A stretch of DNA of 64,000 bases from JADFUS01 sp964368765 (GTDB lineage: Bacteria; Bacteroidota; Bacteroidia; Bacteroidales; Rikenellaceae), in NCBI GenBank assembly GCA_964368765.1, contig CAYJCU010000001.1:55847-119846 (forward strand), given 5' to 3'. The notes under the pieces were generated by a model, which was given only the letters and a program-made list of their open reading frames with translations, had not been told where the DNA came from and did not search any database. Within the stretch, counting starts at the first letter, position 1, and the number at the start of each line of letters is the position of its first letter. Made by a program: the position numbers and the translations under genes. Positions 1 to 8,138 of the stretch are shown in pieces.

Positions 1-1
1 T

Positions 2-418
2 GATTGGCATAAGAAATTAACACTACCAGTATCTATTCTTATCTTCTTTTTGATAGGTGCACCACTAGGTGCTATCATACGTAAGGGGGGTATGGGTATT
101 CCAACTGTTATAGCGGTTCTTTTCTTTATATTCTACTATGTTATATCAATGACAAGTGAGAAATTAGTGCGTGATGGTGCCGTAGCCCCTATGCTGGGTG
201 TGTGGTTCCCAACTATGATACTATTCCCGATAGCCATTATTCTTATGTGGAAAGCTATTACAGACTCTAAATTGATGGATGTAGATGCTTACTATATCGT
301 TATAACAAGGTATTGGCGCAAATTAACAGCTAAGTATCCATCACTAAAAAAAGTTGAGAAGATAAAATTAATAAGATTTAAAAAGAAAAAAAGAGTTAAA
401 ACTACTAATAATGAGTAA
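2..418 (+). CDS. LptF/LptG-family LPS export permease, C-terminal part (cut by window start)
   Basis: The reading frame is open from base 2, so the real start lies outside the window; a TTG at 50 is only an internal codon. The visible 138 residues hold two or three membrane segments and the conserved stretch IGAPLGAIIRKGG, followed by a hydrophobic segment ending near TSEKLVRDGAVAP, as seen at the C-terminal membrane half of LptF/LptG (YjgP/YjgQ) proteins. These inner-membrane subunits work with the LptB ATPase to extract lipopolysaccharide and pass it to the periplasmic bridge. The protein ends in a very basic tail (residues about 120-135, rich in Lys). The last 8 bases overlap the start of ribBA, so the two are probably co-transcribed. 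LptF and LptG cannot be told apart from this fragment. Confidence 0.85.
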   Translation, partial: DWHKKLTLPVSILIFFLIGAPLGAIIRKGGMGIPTVIAVLFFIFYYVISMTSEKLVRDGAVAPMLGVWFPTMILFPIAIILMWKAITDSKLMDVDAYYIVITRYWRKLTAKYPSLKKVEKIKLIRFKKKKRVKTTNNE

Positions 419-1658
419 CAAAGAGAATAACAAAGTATCACTACTTAACACCATAGACGAGGCACTAGAGGATCTGCGCAATGGTAAGATAATAATAGTA
501 GTTGATGACGAAGATAGAGAGAATGAGGGCGATTTTATAACAGCCTGCGAGACAATAACACCTGAGGTTGTTAATTTCATGGCACGTTATGGTCGTGGAC
601 TTGTATGCGCCTCATTAACAAAAGAGAGATGCGACGAGCTTAAATTGGATATGATGGTTGGAGAGAATACCTCTCTTCACTCAACACCTTTCACAGTATC
701 GGTAGACCTTCTAGGAGAGGGTTGCACAACAGGCATATCGGCGCAAGATAGAGCTAAGACACTGAAAGCACTTGTCAATCCAGAGGCTAAAGCGGAGGAT
801 TTTGGTCGTCCAGGTCATATCTTCCCACTTAAGGCACAGAGCAAAGGGGTATTACGTCGCCCAGGACATACAGAGGCGGTTGTTGATTTAACTCGCTTAG
901 CAGGTCTTAAGCCTGGTGGCGCATTGGTTGAGATAATGAATGAAGATGGCTCTATGGCACGACTACCAGAGCTATTAGAGTTGGCTAAAGAGTTTAATAT
1001 GAAGATAATCTCTATTGCCGATTTAATTCGTTATCGTCTTGATAGAGAAACTGTTGTTACACGTGGTGTTACCGCTTTCTTACCTACTGAAATGGGTAAT
1101 TTTAAGATAGTACCTTTTGTACAAGATAACAGCGAGCTAGAGCACCTTGCACTGATTAAGGGCGAGTGGACAGATAACGAACCTGTTCTTGTAAGAATGC
1201 ACTCATCATGTATGACGGGTGATATTTTTGGCTCAGCACGTTGTGATTGTGGCAATCAGCTCAAAGAGGCTATGCGTATGATCGAGGCTGAGGGTAAGGG
1301 TGTTGTTGTTTACCTCAACCAAGAGGGACGTGGAATAGGTCTATTCCATAAGATGCACGCTTATAAGCTACAAGATGAGGGTATGGATACTATAGAGGCT
1401 AACCTACATCTAGGTTTCGCCGCTGACGAGAGAGATTATGGTATTGGCGCATCAATCCTACACGAGTTAGGGGTTAAAAAGATACGTCTTATGACCAATA
1501 ACCCTCAAAAACGTGTAGCACTACAAGGGTATGGTTTAGAGATAGTAGAGAATGTACCTATCGTAATAGCACCTACTGAGTATAGTGATAGATACCTCAA
1601 AACTAAAGAGTTAGATATGGGGCATACACTAGGAATATACAATAAAGAGGAGAAGTAA
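411..1658 (+). CDS. ribBA: Bifunctional riboflavin synthesis protein RibBA
   Basis: The N-terminal half (to about residue 205) is 3,4-dihydroxy-2-butanone-4-phosphate synthase, with the acidic motif DEDRENEGD at 33-41 and GRPGHIFPL near 132-140. The C-terminal half (about 210-400) is GTP cyclohydrolase II, with zinc-ligand cysteines C267, C278 and C280 and the following EGRGIG motif near 305-310. The two reactions open the two branches of riboflavin synthesis from ribulose 5-phosphate and GTP in the cytosol. Its 415 residues match the fused form common in Bacteroidota. The ATG at 411 overlaps the end of the LptF/G gene, and fmt starts 2 bases after the stop, giving a compact three-gene unit. 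No FMN riboswitch can precede it, because the upstream DNA is coding. All key residues look intact. Confidence 0.97.
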   Translation: MSNKENNKVSLLNTIDEALEDLRNGKIIIVVDDEDRENEGDFITACETITPEVVNFMARYGRGLVCASLTKERCDELKLDMMVGENTSLHSTPFTVSVDLLGEGCTTGISAQDRAKTLKALVNPEAKAEDFGRPGHIFPLKAQSKGVLRRPGHTEAVVDLTRLAGLKPGGALVEIMNEDGSMARLPELLELAKEFNMKIISIADLIRYRLDRETVVTRGVTAFLPTEMGNFKIVPFVQDNSELEHLALIKGEWTDNEPVLVRMHSSCMTGDIFGSARCDCGNQLKEAMRMIEAEGKGVVVYLNQEGRGIGLFHKMHAYKLQDEGMDTIEANLHLGFAADERDYGIGASILHELGVKKIRLMTNNPQKRVALQGYGLEIVENVPIVIAPTEYSDRYLKTKELDMGHTLGIYNKEEK

Positions 1659-1659
1659 T

Positions 1660-2598
1660 ATGTCTGAAGGAAAAGGTTTAAGATTACTATATCTGGGTAC
1701 TCCTGATTTTGCTGTTGAGCCACTTAAAAGATTGGTTGAAGAGGGATATAATGTGGTTGCGGTAGTAACTATGCCCGATAAACCAGCGGGACGAGGGCAA
1801 AAATTAAAAGGGAGTGCAGTAAAAGAGTATGCCCTTAGTGTAGGGTTACCTATACTACAACCAGAGAAGTTATCAGACCCTACATTTATCGAAGAGTTAT
1901 CTACACTAGAGCTTGATTTAGGTATTGTGGTGGCTTTTAAGATGTTACCAAGGGCTGTTTGGTCTCTTCCTCGATTAGGAACTCTTAACTTACATGGCTC
2001 ACTACTCCCTGATTATCGTGGTGCTGCTCCTATTAACTGGGCGGTAATAAATGGCGATAAGGTTACGGGTGTAACAACATTTATGCTTAAGCACGAGATA
2101 GATACAGGAGATGTTATAGCTCGTTCAGAGGCAGAAATTACAGATATAGATAATGCTGGTACACTACACGATAAACTTATGTATATAGGTGGTGCGCTTG
2201 TCTTAGAGAGTGTTGATAAGGTTGCAGATAGCAATTTTATTCCAACACCACAGAGTGATATATCAGAGTCACAATGCCGTCCTGCTCCAAAGATTTTCAA
2301 AGAGGATTGCAAATTAGATTTTACTATGAGTGCTTTATCACTCCACAATAAGGTGAGGGGTCTTAGCCCATATCCTGCTGCGTGGATGGATTTGGAAGGG
2401 GATAGTTTCAAGGTTTTTAGTAGTGATTATGAACTAAATAGCAATGCCGTTATAGGCTCTGTGGTAACAGATAATAAGAATTATCTAAAGATAGGGTGTA
2501 GTGATGGCTATCTGGTAATTAATGAGCTACAATTAGCTGGCAAACGACGAATGGCTGTTGATGAGCTACTGAGGGGTTATAATATAGAAAAAAAATAA
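1660..2598 (+). CDS. fmt: Methionyl-tRNA formyltransferase
   Basis: The 312-residue protein has the formyltransferase fold, with the catalytic triad visible as N110, H112 and D148 in the motifs LNLHGSLLPDYRGAAP and HEIDTGDV. It transfers a formyl group from 10-formyl-tetrahydrofolate to Met-tRNA(fMet) before translation starts. The C-terminal 100 residues correspond to the tRNA-binding domain. It follows ribBA by 2 bases and is followed by the RNase P RNA gene. The peptide deformylase that removes the formyl group (def) lies about 4 kb away on the other strand. Length and motifs are normal for the family. Confidence 0.97.
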   Translation: MSEGKGLRLLYLGTPDFAVEPLKRLVEEGYNVVAVVTMPDKPAGRGQKLKGSAVKEYALSVGLPILQPEKLSDPTFIEELSTLELDLGIVVAFKMLPRAVWSLPRLGTLNLHGSLLPDYRGAAPINWAVINGDKVTGVTTFMLKHEIDTGDVIARSEAEITDIDNAGTLHDKLMYIGGALVLESVDKVADSNFIPTPQSDISESQCRPAPKIFKEDCKLDFTMSALSLHNKVRGLSPYPAAWMDLEGDSFKVFSSDYELNSNAVIGSVVTDNKNYLKIGCSDGYLVINELQLAGKRRMAVDELLRGYNIEKK

Positions 2599-2605
2599 GA
2601 TAATA

Positions 2606-2968
2606 AAGCAAGAGAGTCTTATCGCTGCCATGCGTTATGTGTGGGGGAGGAAAGTCCGAGCAACATAGAGTACCGCTCTTCCTAATAAGAAGATTTTCGT
2701 GAGGGGATAGATAGGGAACAGAAAATAACCGCCATAATTTTATTATGGTAAGGGTGAAAATGTGGGGTAAGAGCCCACGTATCTACGTAGTGATATGTGG
2801 ATAGTGTCTACTAGCGGGTTGCAAGACCATGTACACCGACGTTTGAGGGTTACTCGCCTGAGGTCGGGGGGTAGGTTGCTGATGAGTTGAGTGGGTGACC
2901 CTCAACCTAGATAAATGATAAGGGTCTAGTATTTACTAGATACAGAACTCGGCTTATATCTCTTGCTT
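2606..2968 (+). ncRNA. rnpB: RNase P RNA
   Basis: The 5' conserved block GAGGAAAGTCCGAGC (from 2647) and the 3' conserved block ACAGAACTCGGCTTA (from 2942) are the universal core of bacterial RNase P RNA. The ends pair over ten bases (AAGCAAGAGA at 2606-2615 with TCTCTTGCTT at 2959-2968), giving helix P1 and fixing the extent to within a few bases. The molecule is the ribozyme that trims the 5' leader of precursor tRNAs. It starts 8 bases after fmt, so it may be read through from that operon, and a hairpin with a T-run follows at once. Confidence 0.97.
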
Positions 2969-2973
2969 TTTTT

Positions 2974-3017
2974 AAAAGGAGGATATGCAAAACAAAAGTT
3001 TTGTGTATCCTCTTTTT
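2974..3017 (+). terminator. Terminator after rnpB
   Basis: An AT-rich inverted repeat (AGGATATGCAAAAC, loop AAAA, GTTTTGTGTATCCT) is followed by CTTTTTT. It lies directly behind RNase P RNA. The A-run on the 5' side could make it work in both directions, since the sigma factor gene converges from the other side. Confidence 0.8.
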
Positions 3018-3027
3018 TCGGTTAAAA

Positions 3028-3066
3028 GGGGTAATTGGCGAAACTCTGTTTTGAGAATTGCCCTAT
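3028..3066. repeat. Hairpin with the CTGTTTTG core (composite hairpin family)
   Basis: The imperfect palindrome GGGTAATTGGCGAAAC / GTTTTGAGAATTGCCC surrounds a short TCT loop. The same core occurs after mutS2 (14329-14363) and, in the opposite direction, near 46657-46687. It overlaps the stop of the sigma factor gene at 3068 closely enough to serve as its terminator, although no clear T-run is present on that strand. Confidence 0.5.
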
Positions 3067-3067
3067 T

Positions 3068-3631
3068 TTAGGTTAATAGTAATAAAATATAATTTTTCGA
3101 CCCAAATTTATCGGTTAAGATTTTAATAGCGCTCTCTTTTCGGTAAAAAATAGTTCTCTCTGATATTTGTAATTTCTCTGCTATATCTTTAATATTCCAC
3201 CCCTCTATATGTAGTTTAATTATCTCTGCGTAGTTAGATGGGAGATAGTTAAGCATCTCTTCAATGATATTCTCAAACTCTATATCTACAACCTGCATCT
3301 CGAAGAAATCAAAATCATTAATCATCTTCTGTTGATATACTTCTACCGTATTTTTATGCTGTAGGTGGTTTTTGAACCTGTTTCTTATGCTGATATATAT
3401 GTATGCTTTAATAGAGGATATAGAGCTGAAAATTTGGTTGTTATTACTCCAAAGTGATACGAATATATCCTGAATAATATCGCATGCCTCATGCTCAGTA
3501 GCACTAAATAACCTCCTAGTAAAAGCGCACAACTCACTAAACACAAGAGAGTAAACCTCTCCAAATGCCTCTTTATCTTTTTTATTAAATCGCTCTATTA
3601 GGTTAATATCTCCTTCCGCAATACTCATCAT
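3068..3631 (-). CDS. ECF-type RNA polymerase sigma factor (sigma-70, Bacteroidetes expansion type)
   Basis: The protein of about 187 residues contains sigma region 2 (DIIQDIFVSLW is the typical -10 binding helix) and a C-terminal region 4 helix-turn-helix (NIKDIAEKLQISERTIFYRKESAIKIL). ECF sigma factors direct RNA polymerase to a small set of promoters and are usually held by a FecR-type anti-sigma. I start it at the ATG at 3631 (ATGATG, so 3628 is equally possible) rather than at the upstream ATG at 3673, because a TACCTTTG -7 box (3668-3661) lies downstream of that ATG. Unusually there is no fecR or susC gene beside it; the nearest ones lie about 18 kb away at 21.4 kb. Its target is unknown. 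Confidence 0.85.
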   Translation of the reverse strand: MMSIAEGDINLIERFNKKDKEAFGEVYSLVFSELCAFTRRLFSATEHEACDIIQDIFVSLWSNNNQIFSSISSIKAYIYISIRNRFKNHLQHKNTVEVYQQKMINDFDFFEMQVVDIEFENIIEEMLNYLPSNYAEIIKLHIEGWNIKDIAEKLQISERTIFYRKESAIKILTDKFGSKNYILLLLT

Positions 3632-3660
3632 ACAATATTGATTAATTGAACCTATAAAGA

Positions 3661-3668
3661 CAAAGGTA
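3661..3668 (-). promoter_or_regulatory. -7 box TACCTTTG of the sigma factor gene
   Basis: This is a perfect match to the Bacteroidota -7 consensus TAnnTTTG, read on the minus strand, about 30 bases upstream of the ATG pair at 3628/3631. The box falls inside the longest possible reading frame and so argues for the shorter protein. No clean -33 TTTG is visible. Confidence 0.55.
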
Positions 3669-3805
3669 GTCATTTATTTTTTAAAATTGCCCTATTTCGT
3701 TAAAAATATTACCCAACATGAGTAATAAAACTAAATTAGCTAAATAGGGGGTGAGATAATACAAAAAGGCTATATAACAGATTTACAGAGATATAACCAC
3801 CATAA

Positions 3806-4624
3806 TTATATCTCTATATTAAAATGATTGGGTACCTCAACATATTGGCTACCACCCTCTAAGTTTGATGTATCTACATTTCGTATCTCACCTGAGCTTG
3901 AGTTACTAAATTTCATTTTAACATCACGCCTCACAATACTAAAGTGATGCATAGTGATATTTTGCAGAAAAAAATGTCTATTTATTGATAAGAAACCACC
4001 TTTAATAACCCTTGTGGGATCTACCAAAGCTAACGGCTTGCGATTAGTACCTATACGGCTGAATCTCCTCAGTTTGCAGAAAAATTGAACCGAGAATGCA
4101 CTTGGCTCAACCTTGCGGCGGGTGGGCAATACTCCATAATTAACAAAACCACAATAGGTGTGAGTGAGATTATTTGCTACTATATACTCTTTAGCAGTCC
4201 TTAACTGCGTAGCATCATAAAACTCATCAACATCCATAGTCATAAAATAGTTACAACCATATTTCCGCCCTAATTTAAGACCATACTGACGTTTTATCCT
4301 CTCGTTTTTTTGTGGGTTAAGCTCTAAATTGGGTGTGTATAGCTCTATTTCATCTATCAACCCCCTATCTTTTAATGCTTCTAGTTGAGATAACAGTGAG
4401 CTCTCTCTTTTAACACCATACCACGACACATCTTGATAGATAACATTTATATAATCAACCTCTGAGCGTATAGATTCTAAAGATGCCTCTAATAGCTCTT
4501 CCCCATCAAAAAGCGAGTATGAGACACCCCACACTCTCCTCTTTTTATCGCTTTTAGCAATTTTGTGTTCACGAATACGCGCCCTTGCACCACTTGAAAA
4601 AGGGTACTTAATATAATCTATCAT
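3806..4624 (-). CDS. Glycosyltransferase of the family 2 (GT-A) type
   Basis: The 272-residue protein shows a DxD metal-binding motif (MDVDEFY, D131 and D133) and an N-terminal segment, WGVSYSLFDGEELLEASLES, typical of family 2-like enzymes that begin with a nucleotide-sugar fold. Such enzymes move a sugar from a nucleotide donor to a glycan or lipid. There is no signal peptide and no clear membrane segment. The C-terminal third is rich in His, Arg and Phe and may bind the membrane surface. It lies 40 bases behind the SPOR gene and may be the last gene of the def-lgt-SPOR unit. Donor and acceptor cannot be told from the sequence. A hairpin (3787-3814) covers the last codons. Confidence 0.7.
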   Translation of the reverse strand: MIDYIKYPFSSGARARIREHKIAKSDKKRRVWGVSYSLFDGEELLEASLESIRSEVDYINVIYQDVSWYGVKRESSLLSQLEALKDRGLIDEIELYTPNLELNPQKNERIKRQYGLKLGRKYGCNYFMTMDVDEFYDATQLRTAKEYIVANNLTHTYCGFVNYGVLPTRRKVEPSAFSVQFFCKLRRFSRIGTNRKPLALVDPTRVIKGGFLSINRHFFLQNITMHHFSIVRRDVKMKFSNSSSGEIRNVDTSNLEGGSQYVEVPNHFNIEI

Positions 4625-4664
4625 CTATCTTCAGCTTGGTATTATCTCTGTCAGCCTTAATTAC

Positions 4665-5615
4665 TTACTTATGTTCGTATATCCACAAATCTTTTATCTC
4701 AGGATAGCTCTCAGTCAATCTTTTAAGTGCACCACTAGTTGTGTAATACCCTTTAGAGGCAAATAGGCAGTTGATATATCTACCATCTGACTTAGTTGTC
4801 AAGAATATCTCTACATCTGAATATTGCTTTCTGAGTTTCATTATATTAGCCTCGGCCATTTTTCTGGTGCGGAAAGAGCCCGCTACAATATAGAAAACTC
4901 CGACCTGTGGCTCAGAAAAAAGTATAACGCTATCAACCTTATTTACATTAGTAACAGCATCTTCAGTTTTAATAATCTTTAATGTATCTGACACCTCAAC
5001 ACCTTTATTAAGTGTATCGATTTTTAGGCTATCAGTAACTATACTATCTGATTTAGGTATAACAATAGGTGTTGATGGCTCTAACTTAACCATCTCTACC
5101 GTAGTAGATGGCTCAATAGGCTGCTCGGCAATACTACTACCAGTAAATAGTCCAATGATATAGAGTATTGCAACAGGAACAAATGCCACCAAAAGGGTCA
5201 ATAACAACACCCTTTTAACCTTTGACGAACCGCCCTTACCATTATCTGTGGCAAAAGGGTTAAGCTGCATAGCCAGCTCACTATGTATTGAGTGACGCAT
5301 TTTGCCACCCTTTGATATGGTAAGTGTTAAGCAATCTTCGATATTAACAATCTTATCTCGTCCCTTAATAGTAACAACACTATCAATCCAACTACTAAAT
5401 AGTTCGCTATCTCCTACCTCACTACTAAGTGTTGGTACTGAGGGGTCGAAAGGCTCAATAATAACTCTTAAATGGGGGTAATCGATAGCCCTTTTGGGGT
5501 TATCACTACTGCTTCCCACCCTAATGACATTGATGGTACATATATCATCTATCGACACTATATGCCCTGTTGCCAATTTATTTAAGATTAATATGTTAAT
5601 ATCTCTAATCTCCAT
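4665..5615 (-). CDS. HU-CCDC81-like / SPOR domain envelope protein
   Basis: The 316 residues fall into three parts. An N-terminal cytosolic domain of about 100 residues resembles the HU/IHF-like fold found in Bacteroidota SPOR proteins. A single membrane helix runs about 136-157 (VLLLTLLVAFVPVAILYIIG). A Thr/Val/Pro-rich periplasmic linker leads to a C-terminal SPOR domain from about 236 (VFYIVAGSFRTRKMAEANI). SPOR domains bind denuded peptidoglycan glycans at the division site, and the HU-like part may touch DNA or protein on the inner side. It sits 4 bases behind lgt and in the same direction as def, a grouping of envelope and growth genes. The exact role is unproved. Confidence 0.85.
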   Translation of the reverse strand: MEIRDINILILNKLATGHIVSIDDICTINVIRVGSSSDNPKRAIDYPHLRVIIEPFDPSVPTLSSEVGDSELFSSWIDSVVTIKGRDKIVNIEDCLTLTISKGGKMRHSIHSELAMQLNPFATDNGKGGSSKVKRVLLLTLLVAFVPVAILYIIGLFTGSSIAEQPIEPSTTVEMVKLEPSTPIVIPKSDSIVTDSLKIDTLNKGVEVSDTLKIIKTEDAVTNVNKVDSVILFSEPQVGVFYIVAGSFRTRKMAEANIMKLRKQYSDVEIFLTTKSDGRYINCLFASKGYYTTSGALKRLTESYPEIKDLWIYEHK

Positions 5616-5619
5616 ATCA

Positions 5620-6426
5620 CTATTTTTTATTGAATAGCTCAGGTCTTTTGTATGATATAACCAATATGGTAATACCCATTATAACGAAAGGAATACTCAA
5701 AATCTGACCCATATTAATAACTAAACTCTCTTCAAAACTCTCTTGAACATTCTTTATTGCCTCTATAACAAATCTACTACCGAATAGCGTAATAAGGAAA
5801 ATACCAAAAATAGCCCCTGGACGCTTAATAGCCATATCACGTTTGAAATATAAGAACATAAGAAGTGCAAATATAGCTAAATAAGTCAATGCCTCATATA
5901 TCTGTGTTGGGTGCATACCAACAGTTTCTCCCCTACGTGCGAAGATAAATCCCCACGGAAGAGTTGTCTCAGTGCCATATATCTCTGAGTTAAAGAGATT
6001 TCCCAAACGAATGAAAGCCCCCCCTAGTGGAATAACAGCTGTAATACGGTCTAAAGACCACATATAACCAACCTTGTTTTTCTTAGAGAATAGGTAGATA
6101 CCCAACAGAAGACCGAAGGCAGCACCGTGACTTGCCAATCCGCCTTGCCTTAGATTAAGAATCTCTAAAGGGTGCTGCAAATAGTATCCCCCCTCATAGA
6201 ATAGACAGTGACCTAGGCGTGCCCCCACTATGGTTGCAATAAAGCAGTACATAAACATAGAGTCTGTAAGTTTTGGGGTAAGTCCCTCTTTCTTAAGCAT
6301 CTTATTCATTACTACCACACATAGGTAAAAGGCTAACATCCACGATATGCTGTAATAGCGTACCTCAAAACCAAAAAGATTAAATAATACTGGGTCTACA
6401 TCCCACATTATTGCTGCAATATTCAT
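5620..6426 (-). CDS. lgt: Prolipoprotein diacylglyceryl transferase
   Basis: This 268-residue inner-membrane protein with about seven hydrophobic segments carries the family signature GGLASHGAAFG near 112-122 and the late motif GMHPTQIYEAL near 170-180. It attaches diacylglycerol from phosphatidylglycerol to the lipobox cysteine of prolipoproteins, the first step of lipoprotein maturation. Likely customers in this window are the lipoproteins encoded at 17.9, 26.1, 27.6, 28.4, 41.2 and 48.3 kb. It begins 6 bases behind def and is followed after 4 bases by the SPOR gene. A second ATG at codon 7 is an alternative start. Confidence 0.96.
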   Translation of the reverse strand: MNIAAIMWDVDPVLFNLFGFEVRYYSISWMLAFYLCVVVMNKMLKKEGLTPKLTDSMFMYCFIATIVGARLGHCLFYEGGYYLQHPLEILNLRQGGLASHGAAFGLLLGIYLFSKKNKVGYMWSLDRITAVIPLGGAFIRLGNLFNSEIYGTETTLPWGFIFARRGETVGMHPTQIYEALTYLAIFALLMFLYFKRDMAIKRPGAIFGIFLITLFGSRFVIEAIKNVQESFEESLVINMGQILSIPFVIMGITILVISYKRPELFNKK

Positions 6427-6432
6427 AATATT

Positions 6433-6987
6433 TTATTTTACTAATTTAGTTGGGAAATCTGATCTATAATCCCCTTTTGCTATTTTATCTAACTTTGTCT
6501 TAATAAGGCGTTTTCTTAGCGGAGATAGCCAATCAATAAATAACTCTCCCTCAATATGATCATACTCATGCTGTATTACCCTTGCCGCAAACCCCTCGAA
6601 TACCTCATCATGCTGCTCAAAATTTTCATCCATATAACGCATACGAATAGCTACGGGGCGTTGCACCTCTTCACGTATGTTAGGAACACTTAAGCACCCC
6701 TCTTCCATACGCTCTTCATCTTCGCTCTCTTCGTAAATCTCAGCATTGATAAATATCTTCTTGAAATTCTCCATCTCAGGCTCTTCATCTGCCATAGGCG
6801 AGGCATCAACAACAAAAAGGCGAATATTTTTACCTATCTGTGGTGCCGCTAAGCCTACCCCATTTGAGGCATACATGGTCTCAAACATATCACTAAGTAA
6901 CTTATCAAGCTCAGGATAATTTTTATCTATATCAACACTCTCTCTGCGCAAAACAGACGAGCCATAAACGTAAATCGGATAAATCAT
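6433..6987 (-). CDS. def: Peptide deformylase
   Basis: The 184-residue protein has all three deformylase motifs: GVGLAAPQ at 43-50, EEGCLS at 95-100 (metal ligand C98) and QHEYDH at 139-144 (two metal-ligand His and the catalytic Glu). It removes the formyl group from the first methionine of nascent proteins and is the counterpart of fmt at 1.7 kb. It leads a probable operon def-lgt-SPOR. The inverted-repeat element at 7010-7224 begins only 22 bases upstream of the ATG, so its promoter must lie inside the element, beyond it, or in the very short gap. Confidence 0.97.
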   Translation of the reverse strand: MIYPIYVYGSSVLRRESVDIDKNYPELDKLLSDMFETMYASNGVGLAAPQIGKNIRLFVVDASPMADEEPEMENFKKIFINAEIYEESEDEERMEEGCLSVPNIREEVQRPVAIRMRYMDENFEQHDEVFEGFAARVIQHEYDHIEGELFIDWLSPLRKRLIKTKLDKIAKGDYRSDFPTKLVK

Positions 6988-7009
6988 AATATAAAATTTT
7001 ACTATTTTA

Positions 7010-7224
7010 ACCTGAGTTTTGGATAAGAAATAGTTTAAGTTATTAATATTAAGTGAAATGCAAAATTGACAACATGCTTTTTTTATTGTGGTTCAGTTTC
7101 AGTGCATTATTGTGAAAGCGAAGCGGAGCGCACTTACCGTGCGTGAGCATCGTATTTTGCAATAAGGTGATGAAAATGAGCTGCAATAAAGAAAGTATGA
7201 CTGTTTCTTATCCAAAACTCAGGT
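7010..7224 (+). repeat. Miniature inverted-repeat element, copy A (215 bp, full length)
   Basis: The element begins ACCTGAGTTTTGGATAAGAA and ends with the reverse complement of the same sequence; about 25 bases match at the two ends. The interior is AT-rich apart from a GC-rich hairpin (GCGCAC at 7128-7133 with GTGCGT at 7139-7144). It contains no credible protein. An inverted copy of exactly the same length lies at 30021-30235. The left flank is TTA and the right flank is AT, so any TA target duplication is imperfect here. Together with the short AT-rich flank after it, it fills the gap between def and mnmD. Confidence 0.85.
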
Positions 7225-7294
7225 ATTTCAGCACAAAGATAGTGTTTTTTATGAGAAAGCTAAAATAAAGAGCTATTTTTTAATGATAAAATAT

Positions 7295-7302
7295 TAATTT
7301 TG
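7295..7302 (+). promoter_or_regulatory. -7 box TAATTTTG of mnmD
   Basis: The box matches the Bacteroidota consensus TAnnTTTG and lies 37 bases before the TTG start codon of mnmD. The intervening leader is almost pure A/T with no Shine-Dalgarno site. Confidence 0.6.
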
Positions 7303-7339
7303 CACCATATTAATCGACTGAAAAATAAAAAATAAAAAA

Positions 7340-7972
7340 TTGAAGATAGTAGAGACACTTGATGGCAGCACAACACTTGTTAGTGATTATTTTGATAATC
7401 AACTATATCACTCTGATAGGGGTGCGTTAGGCGAGACAAAACATGTATATATTCCATTCATTGCTGAGGGCGACTCTATACTGGAGGTTGGCTTTGGCTC
7501 TGGTCTCAATGCTCTTGAGGCACTGAGAACAGGTTTTAAGCTACACTACACAACCATTGAGTTCTATCCTGTTGATTTAGACACAATAACAAAGCTCAGT
7601 TTCTATTGTAATGAGCTAAAACAACTGCATGAAGCACCTTGGAACGAGACCACACAGATAGATGATAATTTTACAATAACAAAACTGTGTTTCGACTTTG
7701 AGACACTGCCTATCAGTGCAGATAACCACCTGAAAGATAATTATGACAAGATATTTTTCGATGCTTTTGCTCCTGATGTTGTCCCTAATCAGTGGAGCGA
7801 AGAGATTTTCGCCACCCTTTACAACTATATGAATCCCAACTCTCAACTCTTGACCTACTGCGCAAAGGGTGTTGTGAAACGTGCTATGCGTGCAGCGGGT
7901 TTAACTGTTAAGCGATTACCTGGGGCACTAGGCAAACACAATATGGTTCAGGCGATAAAGGGAGAATTATAA
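7340..7972 (+). CDS. mnmD: tRNA wobble-uridine methyltransferase MnmD (single-domain form)
   Basis: The 210-residue protein has the S-adenosylmethionine motif EVGFGSGLN (49-57) and the later motif DAFAPDVVPNQW beginning at D141, the pattern of the methyltransferase half of MnmC. It would convert 5-aminomethyl-2-thiouridine at tRNA position 34 to the methylaminomethyl form. It lacks the FAD oxidase half, as in other stand-alone MnmD proteins. The start is a TTG preceded only by A/T-rich DNA; the protein aligns from this residue and no upstream ATG fits. The stop codon TAA at 7970-7972 shares its last base with repeat copy B. SelU (52.2 kb) acts on the same tRNA nucleotide. Confidence 0.88.
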   Translation: MKIVETLDGSTTLVSDYFDNQLYHSDRGALGETKHVYIPFIAEGDSILEVGFGSGLNALEALRTGFKLHYTTIEFYPVDLDTITKLSFYCNELKQLHEAPWNETTQIDDNFTITKLCFDFETLPISADNHLKDNYDKIFFDAFAPDVVPNQWSEEIFATLYNYMNPNSQLLTYCAKGVVKRAMRAAGLTVKRLPGALGKHNMVQAIKGEL

Positions 7973-8022
7973 CCTGAGTTTTAGATAAAAAAGTATGATT
8001 GTTTCTTACCCAAAACTCAGGT
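7972..8022 (+). repeat. Miniature inverted-repeat element, copy B (51 bp, internal deletion)
   Basis: About 17 bases of the left end (ACCTGAGTTTTAGATAA) are joined to about 34 bases of the right end of the same element as copy A, leaving little more than the two inverted ends. It would form one long hairpin in RNA. It begins on the last base of the mnmD stop codon and may act as a transcript end for mnmD. Confidence 0.8.
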
Positions 8023-8090
8023 TTATAGCGAAATATGGGGTTTCAATCAAGAAAAAAACAAAAAAAGATGTGTTTTTGAAAATAAAGTGT

Positions 8091-8098
8091 TATTTTTG
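8091..8098 (+). promoter_or_regulatory. -7 box TATTTTTG of the porin operon
   Basis: The box matches TAnnTTTG and lies 41 bases before the porin ATG. A TTTTTG at 8073-8078 could be part of the -33 region, but the spacing (12 bases) is shorter than usual. Confidence 0.45.
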
Positions 8099-8138
8099 CA
8101 GGTTAGTAGCATCATATACTTATTGATACAGAAAACAG

